IMG/VR virus record: IMGVR_UViG_3300030118_002476
Coordinates: 10,382-40,034 of that record
Reading direction: 5' to 3' (one strand)
Source: a virus
Length of the DNA stretch: 29,653 bases
Part shown: one piece after another, positions 1 through 9,268 of the stretch
Layout of the letters: every line of letters begins with the position of its first letter
How positions within the stretch are numbered: position 1 is the stretch's first letter
The notes under the pieces: model-generated
What the model was told of the DNA's origin: nothing
Database searches by the model: none
Seen by the model: only the letters and a program-made list of their open reading frames with translations
Translations under genes and position numbers: made by a program

Positions 1-3000
1 TCCCTGTCAACTTAATATACTCTAAATCTGGTTTACTACTTAAAAAGAACTTGTCTATATTTCTTTCTAATATGTCTGCATATTTATCTATGTCAGCTCT
101 TGGTCCTGGAGCAATTATTGATAATACTCTAAGCTTGAAAAGAAGTTGTGTTGCTCTTTGTAGGTCTTCTCTCATTGGGCCATTGACTGCTGTAACATAC
201 CCTTGTTTATCAGGAAAGTCCCCACCAGATTTCACTAGATATCCATTGCTTAATTGATATGCTCTCACCATAGCATCAGCAGCTTCAAGTGCTATACCAT
301 AATAACCTGCATTTTTGGAAATGATATTTACTAATCCATCAGTAGTCTGACTTTTTTTAAGGTCTGCAGAAATAAATTCACTTATATCAGTTCCTAAACC
401 TTCATTAAGCTCTCTAATTAAAAGGTCTTCTAATATATCAGGAAGGGGTAAAGGTTGTAGTGTGGAGACAAGGTCTTTAGCAACCGTTTCAAGGGCTCCA
501 TATATTTTTTTTGCTGAAAACTTATTTTCGTATTCCATTTCAAAATTAGCCATAGCACTGCCAAAGTCACTTTGTGCTGTATACATATTTTGAAATGCTA
601 TAAGTTGGTTGTATGCTTCTAATGATTCAGCTCCTTCTCTTCCTTCTGGAAAGTTAGTAGGGTCAAAGTTTTCTGCTGCTTCTATTATAGGAAGCCCTAA
701 ATTATATTTGTTTTCTCCTAAAAATCTAGTAACACCACCCCACTCTTCAATATCATCATCATCTATACCCATCATTAAGCCATACACTCCCACTAAACCT
801 GAAGCATATGCCACATTCCCTAAAGTTTTGATTCCTCCAAAAGTAATTATTTCAGCCATTTTACCTCTTATTCTGGCTGCAGCCATTTCTTTTTGGTCTA
901 ACGGCATGTCAGGGTCCATAAGTATAGTATAAGCGTTGGTGACATCTTGTTTTGCATTTATTATAAATCTATGAAAAGGGAATAAAACTTTACTTAATAT
1001 TCTACCTTTAAAGGTGTCTTGATTTATATAAACTCCAGCTTCACCTGATTTTGCAGTTTGTCTCATTGTTTCAGCAACCCTAGCGTCTGCGTGATTGATT
1101 GCATCAATGTTTGGATTTGCGTTTTGTTTCTCCCACCACGCATCTAAATCAGTAATATCCTCACCCTTAGACAACATATAGTCTAAATAATGAGCTTCGA
1201 AAGCTGTGTTAGCAGCTGCACCATCTGCGTTTGCTAAAAATAAATCTAAAGCTGTTTCGTTTGTGCTAGCCATGAGGTTGATAAACTTATCAAAAGTCAT
1301 GTCTCCAGCCTTTATAATGTTTTTAAATATCTTTTGTACGTTATTGTCATTTGGGTCCAGATTGAAAGCTGTTAGGTAATAAGAAGGGCTGTATGATTTG
1401 TTTAAATCTAAAGAAAGTTCTGACCTTTTTGCATTTCTTAATCCAGTTCTTGATTTTGCATATATGTTAGATAGTCTTCCATTTTTTGTGTTAAGACCTA
1501 ATTTATCCAAAACCATAGCTCCATAATTAGTAGACAGGTTTCCATTGTTATACCCAGCTGTAAAAGTAATGAACTGTGCACTCCTTTGTCTTAGATAATT
1601 TCTTGCTCTATCATTTCTAAGTAAAGGAGATGTACCTGCTAATGCACTGGTGAACTGACTAATAGGCTGTGTAAACCTTGTAAGCGAAATTGCACCAACA
1701 GTACCATATGCAACACCTAGCAAAGATTTGAATTTTCCGCCTTTTACTGTTGAAATATCAATAGACCTTCTGTTAAAATCTCTAACTTGTGCTTCAAAAT
1801 AATTCAATCTATTTTGTAAACCAATCATCATCATGTCTTTCACCTGACCGTCTTCAAAAAGATTATTAAACTCTTCACTTTTAGAAACCATATCCAAAAT
1901 AAGAAAGTTATTATATGCTTTTGAATCCATCATTACTCCAGAGTATGCGTTGTATGCATTGTCAAAATACATACCTAAATCCAATCTCAATTCGTCGCTT
2001 AAGTTTTCTGGCCTTGTAACGTCTTTTAAGTTGTTAGCATTTACATTACCTTCTAATGCAGTCACACCCAAATAATCATTTTTCACAATACCTCTTTCGT
2101 TTCTTATAAATCCAGGAGTATAAGTTCCTCTACTATAAAAGAACTGATTGTCTTGATTTCCTTTATAGTCAGTCATTCTTCTTTTAGTATCATCAAACAT
2201 TCCATCAAACCTTTCTGCTATTCTATTTATAGCATTCAAATTAAATGGCAGTGCGTTTTTACTTATGTCTGCAAAAGATTCTGCGCTGTATAAATTAAGT
2301 CTGTTAACAACTGTTCGTAAGGTGTTTAGTTTTTGTAAATATTGGTCTTTCTTTACACTATAATTATTTTTTATATTTTCATAATCTTGTCTTGCTAAAT
2401 CAAGTTCTTGAAGGATTAAATTTTTAGCTCTTGTAAACTCTAGGTCTACACCATTAACATCTAACTCACCACTTTCTCTTTTAAGCATGTGTAACAAATA
2501 CATTTCGTAAGAGTTTTCGAGACTGTTTGGATTACCCATGTCTTTGTAAATATTCTTCCACCTACTCTTACTTTTGTTTTCTCTTGCCCACGCTTTATAG
2601 TCTTGTAGCCAAAGATTTTTGTCTTCTTTTTTATGCCTGCCTCCTGTTTGCTCTGCCTCTGCTGAAAGTCGCAATCCTTCTCTTACTACATCAGCCAAAG
2701 GCCCTCTAATCCTTTCGTCTTTAATCATAGTGTTTAGAAGCTGGTCTAATGTAAAAGCATCTTGACTTGCATATAAGTAATTTGAAAAATTTATTATTAA
2801 AGACGCAAGGTTTTTACCTTTAGCATTTACATTTAATTTACTGTCGCCTGCCAAAGCTGTTAATTGACCTATAATATCTTGAGCATCTAGCAGTGCTTCT
2901 ACCTTCCCATACTTAGGAGCTCTTCCGTCTTTAAGGTCATTAAAGTATTCAATAATGATATCAAACTGACCTCCCATTCTATCTTTTAAATTACCATCTT

Positions 3001-6000
3001 TATTCATCATAGTCAACCTTCCGAATATAGATGAGTTTCTTTTGTTGTTTACATCTTCTTGAGTTTCTGGTAAAGGTGATTTCGTTTCGCTTGGGGATTC
3101 TTCTAAAGGCAGCTCCGTTAATGTAGTTTGTCTTTGACGAGCTTGGTTTATAGAACTTTCTAAATCAAATTCATCTCTTTCGGTAGCAGATACTACATTG
3201 TATACAATAGGCTCTACACCAAAAGTTCCAAAAGAATTTAAATCCTGTTTGTTTCTGTTTCCTTTTCTAATATCCTCTAAGTACATTTGTGAGGCTAATA
3301 TCTGTACCTCTTCGCTTTGGGAATCAACATTTATTTCAAAATTTTCTAAACCCTTTTCTTGTGCTTCAGCAGTCTTTTCTTTTACTATTTGGTCTACTGC
3401 TTTACTCAAGTATGAGTTCTGTACTTGCTCTTCTGTAAAATAAAAGCTTAGTTCAGAGGGGTACTTAGAAAGCATTTCGTTTGTTTCTTGTCTTACCTTT
3501 TCCATTTCTGTTTCGGCAGCTTGTCTAGCACTAGGAGACGCTGTTTCGTTAGTCTTAACGTTATTCAAAGCAACCATTCTTTGAAAGTTCTTCATGAATA
3601 GTATCTTATCTCCATCTGACATTTCTAAAAGAAGCTCTACTCTTCTTTGCTCGTGTCTGCCTATTTGAAACTCAATATCTGACAGATTAGCTAAAAGAGT
3701 TTGATACTCCAAACTATTAGCTAGATATTTTTCTTTATCCTTGATTCTCTTGTCTTTTAGAACTTTTTCCTCAAAGAGTTTAATTTCAGAAGCTTTAGTC
3801 ATGTGGTCAAAGTGAATGTTATAGTTTTGCCCATCTATAACTTCTAGATTATTCAGTATTATATTATCACCTGCAGCTCTTATTTTTGGGTTTTGAATTT
3901 GTCGTATAGCCACACCACTTGTGTAAGAACTTATCGTAGTAATAATACCAGTCTCTATCATTATTTTATTAAGTTCTTTCTGGTCGTATTTTCTAGTTCC
4001 ACTTACAACTTCAATCATGTAGTTGTTAAGAGCAATTAAAGATTCTTCTGAAAGTTCGTTTTTCAATAATGACTTATCAACTCCAAAAGTTCTATTAAGA
4101 GTATTTAAAACACCTGTGTTAAAAGACTTTGTGTACTGTGTTACAAATTTATTTAACTCGGTTTTAGACATATTCTCCATAGTCTTTTTGTTACCCATCA
4201 AACCTTTGAAATACTTGTATGTAAACAACGAAGTAACAGCTACTTCTTGACCGCTTTTTAACAACGATAGCATTCTTTTTTCAGCACCTGACATATCCAG
4301 TATAGCTTGTTCTTCTGGAGATATATATTCACCTCTTTTTTTCTTTTCTAATACACCTTGTTTTAAATCATCGTAGTTTCTAAGACTACCACCATATCCA
4401 CTTAAACCTACTGTAAGCAAACCTAGTTTTGGATTCATAACAAATATAGCTGTAGTCGCTACACTGCCGCCTACAGGTTCAGCTGTCTTTGCAAAAAATT
4501 CCCCTGCACTTCCAGAATCCATTATATCGCCATCGAATTGTGGAAGATACTGGTCTTTTAAATTATTAAAAACTTCAGGGTTTAAAGGGTTTACATGCTC
4601 AAGACCTGGTAATCCGCCTAATCCATAAACTAAAACACTCGCCTGTTCTGGTTTTAATCCCATACCGACTAATGAATCATATACTATATAACTTGTATTT
4701 ACAAGTATGTCTCCACCGCCAAATAAAACTGATTGCGCCCAGTTTTCAACATTCTGAATACCTTCTCCTATTGACTCACCTAATGGATAATCAAACCTAA
4801 AAGATTCTTGTTTAGCCACAAGACCTTTTGCTTGGTCTATATAATACCCTAAGTTACCATAATCTTCACCATCGCCAACCTCTAAGGTTTGTCGTCCAGC
4901 TCTAACATCAGTAACAAAATCATAGTCATATATGTTATTTAAAAGCTCTGCGTATGAAGATGAAACGCCGTTAATTTTTATCCCATCTGTCGGAACGTTT
5001 GCTTCGTTGAATCCCATTTTTTTGAATTCGTTCATTAACTCTGGTGAAGCATTTTGGAATAAATTATACCTATTTGTTTTTCTTAAAAGAGAAGTTATAG
5101 TGTTTGCAGCCATTATTTTTTTTGCTTGCAAATCTTTTCTCAATAAGTTAATTTTTTCTGCTAAGTCTTTTGGGTTCTTAATATCAAAAATTTCGTAATC
5201 CTTGTCTATTAATAATTGCCAATCTCTATCAGTAAGTGGCTGAACGTTCTTGTTGTATTTTTGATTTATCTGCTGATACAGGTACGTCTTGTCTCCACCA
5301 TTTTCTCTAAAGTTCTCATAAGCTTCCAAATGAGTTTGCATTCTTCCGTAAAAATCAAGACTGGTGTCACCGCTAATCGCATGTGACATTGCATTATTTA
5401 AGTCTTCTTCATATTTACTAACATTGAACGTTCCATTATCAAAATAGTAATTTGCATCTCTACCAAATAAAGAAGATAAAAATATTGTATTTACATCTTT
5501 TGGTTGTGTAAAGTTTGCTGTTTGTCTAGCAATAAATAAAGGGAGTCTTTCGTCTGGAGTTAAGCTAAATGTAGAAACTAAGTTTTCACTCATTACTTTT
5601 TCTCCCTTAATAAGCAAGTCCTGAAATTCAACTAAAGATTCTGACATCAAAGCCTCAACAGTTTTACTTTGTGGGTCTAAAGCATTTAACCCTGCTAACC
5701 TTTGTTGATAACTAGGGGTATACAGTTGTAATGTTATTGGTTGACCTTCTCCTTGCATAGACACCATTATCTGGTCTGTGCCAACACCCATGGGTGAAGC
5801 CTTTATACCATAATCTCTAAACCTTTGATTGATTACTTGTGCAGCTGACTCTTCGTCCATTGACATAAACGATTCGTTCAAACCATAAACACTGCTTCTA
5901 AAAAGCATTTCACCTTGAAACAATGGGTCTGGATTGCTGGCTTTGTAAAGTTCTTTCCATGAACCTTCTCCCCAAGCTATCGCAGCTTCTTTATCTTTTC

Positions 6001-6592
6001 CAAAATCAACAACCTCTCCTCTTTTATTAGCTTCATTGTATGCTTGTTTCCATGGCTTATCCATGTATTTAGTCACCCACGTTCCGTCTTTATCTTGAAA
6101 TAATGTTGGGAATCCTACCCAGTTTCCATTAGAGAGTTGTTCTGCTCTCATTAGGTGCGTAGAATTTATAGTGTCTCCGTCATCATCCTTGTAAGTATAT
6201 TGACCTATCCTTGCTTTTGCTGTTGGTGGGTCAACCTTTATAGGATTTAATTCCAATAAAGAACTGTCTTCTTCCGAAGTTGAGGGTGATACCGTAGGAG
6301 TATTGCCGACTTGATTTTTTTTTTCAGGCAACTGATTGTTTATTTGTGGTGGGTCTTCTACAGGCTTCAGTAACGAGTTGTATATCATTTCTATTTTTGC
6401 CTCGTCTGCCATTCCTGAACCAGACTCTAAGTGAAGCGAAGGTAATAGTTTTTTAAAGTGTTTATTGTTTACATGATTAGCTGCTTCACTCTGTGTTAAA
6501 ACTTTTCCGTTTTGAGCATACATGTCTATTAAAAACTTTTCAGCTTTTGCCTTATCTATTAATGGGTCTTGTACAGGGGTGTTCACAATCAT
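1..6592 (-). CDS. Giant virion protein, probable DNA-ejection protein (3' end beyond left edge)
   Basis: The reading frame begins with ATG directly after the stop of the preceding gene (TAA then ATG) and is open to the left edge, so at least 2197 residues are present and the C-terminus is missing. I checked the frame at several points (near 5941, 3208 and 58) and saw no stop. Residues about 127-216 form a compact module (STHLMRAEQLSNGNWVGFPT, then FGKDKEAAIAWGEGSWK) that I recall from other phage virion proteins. Hydrophobic stretches occur near residue 710 and near residue 1910, the second after LFPFHRFIINAKQD and before GIDDDDIEEWGG. I see no clear lytic transglycosylase or RNA polymerase active site. 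It follows genes resembling T7 gp14 and gp15 and so holds the place of gp16, the large ejection protein that crosses the cell envelope during infection. The role is inferred from position, size and hydrophobic segments. A coding-strand run of ten A lies at codons 90-93. Confidence 0.85.
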   Translation of the reverse strand, partial: MIVNTPVQDPLIDKAKAEKFLIDMYAQNGKVLTQSEAANHVNNKHFKKLLPSLHLESGSGMADEAKIEMIYNSLLKPVEDPPQINNQLPEKKNQVGNTPTVSPSTSEEDSSLLELNPIKVDPPTAKARIGQYTYKDDDGDTINSTHLMRAEQLSNGNWVGFPTLFQDKDGTWVTKYMDKPWKQAYNEANKRGEVVDFGKDKEAAIAWGEGSWKELYKASNPDPLFQGEMLFRSSVYGLNESFMSMDEESAAQVINQRFRDYGIKASPMGVGTDQIMVSMQGEGQPITLQLYTPSYQQRLAGLNALDPQSKTVEALMSESLVEFQDLLIKGEKVMSENLVSTFSLTPDERLPLFIARQTANFTQPKDVNTIFLSSLFGRDANYYFDNGTFNVSKYEEDLNNAMSHAISGDTSLDFYGRMQTHLEAYENFRENGGDKTYLYQQINQKYNKNVQPLTDRDWQLLIDKDYEIFDIKNPKDLAEKINLLRKDLQAKKIMAANTITSLLRKTNRYNLFQNASPELMNEFKKMGFNEANVPTDGIKINGVSSSYAELLNNIYDYDFVTDVRAGRQTLEVGDGEDYGNLGYYIDQAKGLVAKQESFRFDYPLGESIGEGIQNVENWAQSVLFGGGDILVNTSYIVYDSLVGMGLKPEQASVLVYGLGGLPGLEHVNPLNPEVFNNLKDQYLPQFDGDIMDSGSAGEFFAKTAEPVGGSVATTAIFVMNPKLGLLTVGLSGYGGSLRNYDDLKQGVLEKKKRGEYISPEEQAILDMSGAEKRMLSLLKSGQEVAVTSLFTYKYFKGLMGNKKTMENMSKTELNKFVTQYTKSFNTGVLNTLNRTFGVDKSLLKNELSEESLIALNNYMIEVVSGTRKYDQKELNKIMIETGIITTISSYTSGVAIRQIQNPKIRAAGDNIILNNLEVIDGQNYNIHFDHMTKASEIKLFEEKVLKDKRIKDKEKYLANSLEYQTLLANLSDIEFQIGRHEQRRVELLLEMSDGDKILFMKNFQRMVALNNVKTNETASPSARQAAETEMEKVRQETNEMLSKYPSELSFYFTEEQVQNSYLSKAVDQIVKEKTAEAQEKGLENFEINVDSQSEEVQILASQMYLEDIRKGNRNKQDLNSFGTFGVEPIVYNVVSATERDEFDLESSINQARQRQTTLTELPLEESPSETKSPLPETQEDVNNKRNSSIFGRLTMMNKDGNLKDRMGGQFDIIIEYFNDLKDGRAPKYGKVEALLDAQDIIGQLTALAGDSKLNVNAKGKNLASLIINFSNYLYASQDAFTLDQLLNTMIKDERIRGPLADVVREGLRLSAEAEQTGGRHKKEDKNLWLQDYKAWARENKSKSRWKNIYKDMGNPNSLENSYEMYLLHMLKRESGELDVNGVDLEFTRAKNLILQELDLARQDYENIKNNYSVKKDQYLQKLNTLRTVVNRLNLYSAESFADISKNALPFNLNAINRIAERFDGMFDDTKRRMTDYKGNQDNQFFYSRGTYTPGFIRNERGIVKNDYLGVTALEGNVNANNLKDVTRPENLSDELRLDLGMYFDNAYNAYSGVMMDSKAYNNFLILDMVSKSEEFNNLFEDGQVKDMMMIGLQNRLNYFEAQVRDFNRRSIDISTVKGGKFKSLLGVAYGTVGAISLTRFTQPISQFTSALAGTSPLLRNDRARNYLRQRSAQFITFTAGYNNGNLSTNYGAMVLDKLGLNTKNGRLSNIYAKSRTGLRNAKRSELSLDLNKSYSPSYYLTAFNLDPNDNNVQKIFKNIIKAGDMTFDKFINLMASTNETALDLFLANADGAAANTAFEAHYLDYMLSKGEDITDLDAWWEKQNANPNIDAINHADARVAETMRQTAKSGEAGVYINQDTFKGRILSKVLFPFHRFIINAKQDVTNAYTILMDPDMPLDQKEMAAARIRGKMAEIITFGGIKTLGNVAYASGLVGVYGLMMGIDDDDIEEWGGVTRFLGENKYNLGLPIIEAAENFDPTNFPEGREGAESLEAYNQLIAFQNMYTAQSDFGSAMANFEMEYENKFSAKKIYGALETVAKDLVSTLQPLPLPDILEDLLIRELNEGLGTDISEFISADLKKSQTTDGLVNIISKNAGYYGIALEAADAMVRAYQLSNGYLVKSGGDFPDKQGYVTAVNGPMREDLQRATQLLFKLRVLSIIAPGPRADIDKYADILERNIDKFFLSSKPDLEYIKLTG

Positions 6593-8467
6593 TTATCTGT
6601 TGTTTGTATATGTGTAAATTGCCATTCCAGTTCTGTTGTCACTTTCGGTAAAGTTGTTTGATTTAGCCCAAGCTCTAAAATCAGGAATTTCTGCCCACAT
6701 CTTTTGATACATTTTTTTGAGCTGTGAATCGTTCAACAAGTCTGTAGTTGAAGTAAAGTAATTTTTACTAGTAGATTCAACTTGTACTTGAGCTCCGCCT
6801 TGACCACCAGTATTTGAGCCTGATACTGCTTTCTTAGTTCCTCCAAGTGCATCACCAACAAGACTAATAGCATATCTTGTGTCTCCATTCGCGTCCTGAT
6901 ATTTAATAGTAGAAATTTGATTGATGTTTTCCATTTCGTTTCCTCCTCCGTCTACGAACTTCATATCTTTGAAGGTATCACCAAAATCATCGTATGCTAA
7001 TAATTCAACTCCTTGTAAAGTAAAGCCTCCGCCAGGCGCTAATTTTGTATTTAAATTGTTAAGTTGTGGGAAAGTATCCACTGCAATATTATTTACAACT
7101 CCATTAGTCTGAAGTTGTGTCTCCATTTGACCTATAATAGTTCCTTGCCCACCAGATTTGTTTTCTAAAATTCTTTTTTGTGCAATCGAACTTAGTGACA
7201 TAACGTAATTCAATCCGTCTGTAGTACTAGTAAAACTATTGTTATTAGAATTTAAGAGTACTTGTGGAATAAAAGAAGATGGCTGTGTAATGTTGTTTGA
7301 TGATTTCTTACTAGGGTTATTTGCTCTTTCTCTAAACTCTTTATAGTCAACATTGAAAGATGTATATATTCTGTTTCGAATCATACCTCTTACAAGTTCT
7401 TTTTGTTTTTCACTAAGAACTATATCTCCTTCATTTGTAGACCTAATTAAATCTACTGCGTCAGCGTCTGTAAATGTAATTATGTTACCATCTACATCAT
7501 ATAAACCGCCATAGGCAGCTTGATTTACATCATCTTTAGCAAGGCCATCAAAACCAGAATGGTGAACAGCCCTCATATTCATTTGGTCGTATGCTATTGA
7601 CATGAGCTGGTCGTCGTCTAAAGATAAAATTTTGTTTTCAACTGCCGTCATAACACTCTGCATTCCAGCAGGGTCAAAATGCTTTCCATAAATAGTGGTT
7701 TCACCATAAGTACCGCCTGCAGAATAAGGTATAAGTTGATTTGTTGTTGGGTCTATAAATCCTTTTTCACCTATGTTTCTCTCAAATTGAGAAACAAATT
7801 TTTCTACATCAAAAGTATTGTAGCTTTTGTAGTCATTATCAACTAAAGCACTTAATGGTTTATTAACTGTTGTAGTGGTTATTTTACCATCTTTTTTATC
7901 TCCGTCTTGTACTTGTGAAGTAACAGCTACATATAATTTTCCGTCATTACCTCTAAAAGGTCGAAATGTTTGTTTTGCAACAGAAGGAACCAGTTCATTG
8001 TTCTGATTCATTACATATACTGTTGGAGCTACATCTTGGCTTCTCATTATACCAAAATTATATTGGTCAAGAGTAAGATTAGATAAGCCTCCACCATCTA
8101 CACCTTTTCTAATAGCTTCATTGTTATCATTAACTTTTGTAAGAAGTGCTGAAACCTGATTTGCTTCACTTACTGATAAGCTTTTTGTATAAGATGCGTC
8201 TCCTCTAGTGGCGTCTCCAATTCTGTTACGGTCGTGTACGTTTGTTAGGTTGTTTCTAATAAGGTCAGAAAAACCATAAATAACATTGTTAAGGTCTGTT
8301 GAGCCTGTAGCTGCAAATTTTGAGGCTTCGTTAACTTCTTTTAACTGTTCAGCTCTCTCTGCACGAACTTTATTTCTGGCTTCTGCCACAGCCATCTTAC
8401 CCTGAAGATACATGTTAGCTGCACCCTGGTAGTCTGCTTCAATTGCTTTATATCTAAATCTAGACAT
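6593..8467 (-). CDS. Probable internal virion protein, gp15-like by position (624 aa)
   Basis: I do not recognise a named family. The protein is soluble-looking, with no signal peptide or membrane segment. Its first 60 residues are helical and charged (MSRFRYKAIEADYQGAANMY onward, rich in Ala, Glu and Arg), and the rest is mixed alpha/beta with many Asn, Asp and Gly. A Gly/Gln/Ser linker lies near residue 550 (SGSNTGGQGGAQVQVE), followed by a short helical C-terminus. It sits 3 bp after the 254-residue gp14-like gene and is followed immediately by the giant gene. The order small hydrophobic, medium, then giant matches T7 gp14-gp15-gp16, and T7 gp15 is of similar size (about 750 residues). An ejection-channel role is inferred from synteny alone. 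It could instead be a different inner core or tail protein. Confidence 0.85.
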   Translation of the reverse strand: MSRFRYKAIEADYQGAANMYLQGKMAVAEARNKVRAERAEQLKEVNEASKFAATGSTDLNNVIYGFSDLIRNNLTNVHDRNRIGDATRGDASYTKSLSVSEANQVSALLTKVNDNNEAIRKGVDGGGLSNLTLDQYNFGIMRSQDVAPTVYVMNQNNELVPSVAKQTFRPFRGNDGKLYVAVTSQVQDGDKKDGKITTTTVNKPLSALVDNDYKSYNTFDVEKFVSQFERNIGEKGFIDPTTNQLIPYSAGGTYGETTIYGKHFDPAGMQSVMTAVENKILSLDDDQLMSIAYDQMNMRAVHHSGFDGLAKDDVNQAAYGGLYDVDGNIITFTDADAVDLIRSTNEGDIVLSEKQKELVRGMIRNRIYTSFNVDYKEFRERANNPSKKSSNNITQPSSFIPQVLLNSNNNSFTSTTDGLNYVMSLSSIAQKRILENKSGGQGTIIGQMETQLQTNGVVNNIAVDTFPQLNNLNTKLAPGGGFTLQGVELLAYDDFGDTFKDMKFVDGGGNEMENINQISTIKYQDANGDTRYAISLVGDALGGTKKAVSGSNTGGQGGAQVQVESTSKNYFTSTTDLLNDSQLKKMYQKMWAEIPDFRAWAKSNNFTESDNRTGMAIYTYTNNR

Positions 8468-8470
8468 ATC

Positions 8471-9235
8471 TTAAAAAATACTTTTAAAAAATCCACCAAC
8501 AGCACCTAAACCTTTACCAAGCATTCTAGGAACAAAACTAACAGCTTGTCCTACGTCTGTGTTAAAAAATCCACCACCAGCATCTCTAATTAATTGTCTT
8601 CTTTGTCCTGCAGTTTGACTTGGGTCGTATTGAGCTCCAATGCCAAGCTTAGTCATTCTTCTTTGCTGTCTTAAATTAGTTTGAGCTGTTCTTTTTGCTG
8701 CTGGGTCAGTACCTTCATTAGCTTCGTTCAGCTCGCCTGCTGCCCCTGCTGACATCATCATACTACCAAGACCCATTATTGCGCTAGTTTGTGCTTGTTC
8801 CCCAGCTTGTATTTGTGAACGAGCCCTGTCTTCAGTGTTTATATCTCTTTGCTCTTGCATTCCTCTTCTAACTTGAAAGTCTTCTGCTTTTTTCATTTCT
8901 ATACCAAAAAGCTTGTCTCCCATAGAAGCCATAACTTGTTGTTGTTGTCCACCTGCTTGTTGTTGTGCATTTTGCATCATAGCAATAGCTTCGCTACCTC
9001 CTAAACCAGATGCTACATCTTGTGCTCTTGATTGATTTTGGTTAATCATATTCATCTGCATTTGTTCCACCATTAAACTTGGCTTTACATTATCGTATGC
9101 GCCTATGCTTAAATCTTGATACTCAAGCTTGCTTAAATCTCTTCTTCCCTCGGCAGCTGTTCTGCTACCACTCATAAAACCCTTTACAGCGCCTGCTGCA
9201 GATGTTAATAACCCTAAAGTTGTTAGTAATGCCAT
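8471..9235 (-). CDS. Probable small internal virion/ejection protein, gp14-like (254 aa)
   Basis: The N-terminus is hydrophobic and Ala/Gly/Leu-rich (MALLTTLGLLTSAAGAVKGF). A Gln-, Met- and Asn-rich helical middle follows (about residues 55-130, including QQAGGQQQQ), then an Ala/Gly/Met stretch (about 153-167), and the C-terminus is amphipathic and Gly/Phe-rich (LGKGLGAVGGFFKSIF). A membrane-active start with a Gln/Ala-rich helical body is typical of small podovirus DNA-injection proteins such as T7 gp14, which inserts into the host outer membrane. It is the first of three genes in the gp14-15-16 order. A TATATTTG promoter candidate lies about 20 bp upstream of its ATG. Family assignment is by composition and position. 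Confidence 0.85.
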   Translation of the reverse strand: MALLTTLGLLTSAAGAVKGFMSGSRTAAEGRRDLSKLEYQDLSIGAYDNVKPSLMVEQMQMNMINQNQSRAQDVASGLGGSEAIAMMQNAQQQAGGQQQQVMASMGDKLFGIEMKKAEDFQVRRGMQEQRDINTEDRARSQIQAGEQAQTSAIMGLGSMMMSAGAAGELNEANEGTDPAAKRTAQTNLRQQRRMTKLGIGAQYDPSQTAGQRRQLIRDAGGGFFNTDVGQAVSFVPRMLGKGLGAVGGFFKSIF

Positions 9236-9254
9236 AGTTCTATTCTAATTACCA

Positions 9255-9262
9255 CAAATATA
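9255..9262 (-). promoter_or_regulatory. Bacteroidetes-type -7 promoter element TATATTTG
   Basis: TATATTTG matches the Bacteroidetes -7 consensus TAnnTTTG exactly. It sits in the 33-bp gap before the 254-residue ejection protein gene, giving a leader of roughly 10-15 nt. A TTG lies 23 bp upstream, at the outer limit of -33 spacing reported for Flavobacterium. It would give the ejection genes their own start. Confidence 0.5.
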
Positions 9263-9268
9263 CAAAAT

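Noticed and set aside
755-790. DDDD stretch (GIDDDDIEEW) in the giant protein as an RNA polymerase metal site
   Set aside because: A run of Asp next to a hydrophobic segment is not the DxDGD-type motif, and no other polymerase motifs were seen.
609-932. 107-residue plus-strand open frame, and other plus-strand frames in 1-5200
   Set aside because: They are antisense shadows of the continuous giant minus-strand frame, with Ser/Leu/Ile/Phe-rich composition typical of the reverse complement of A+T-rich coding sequence.
6409-6592. Lytic transglycosylase or peptidase domain at the N-terminus of the giant protein, as in T7 gp16
   Set aside because: I looked for a catalytic Glu in a transglycosylase-like context and found none that I could defend.
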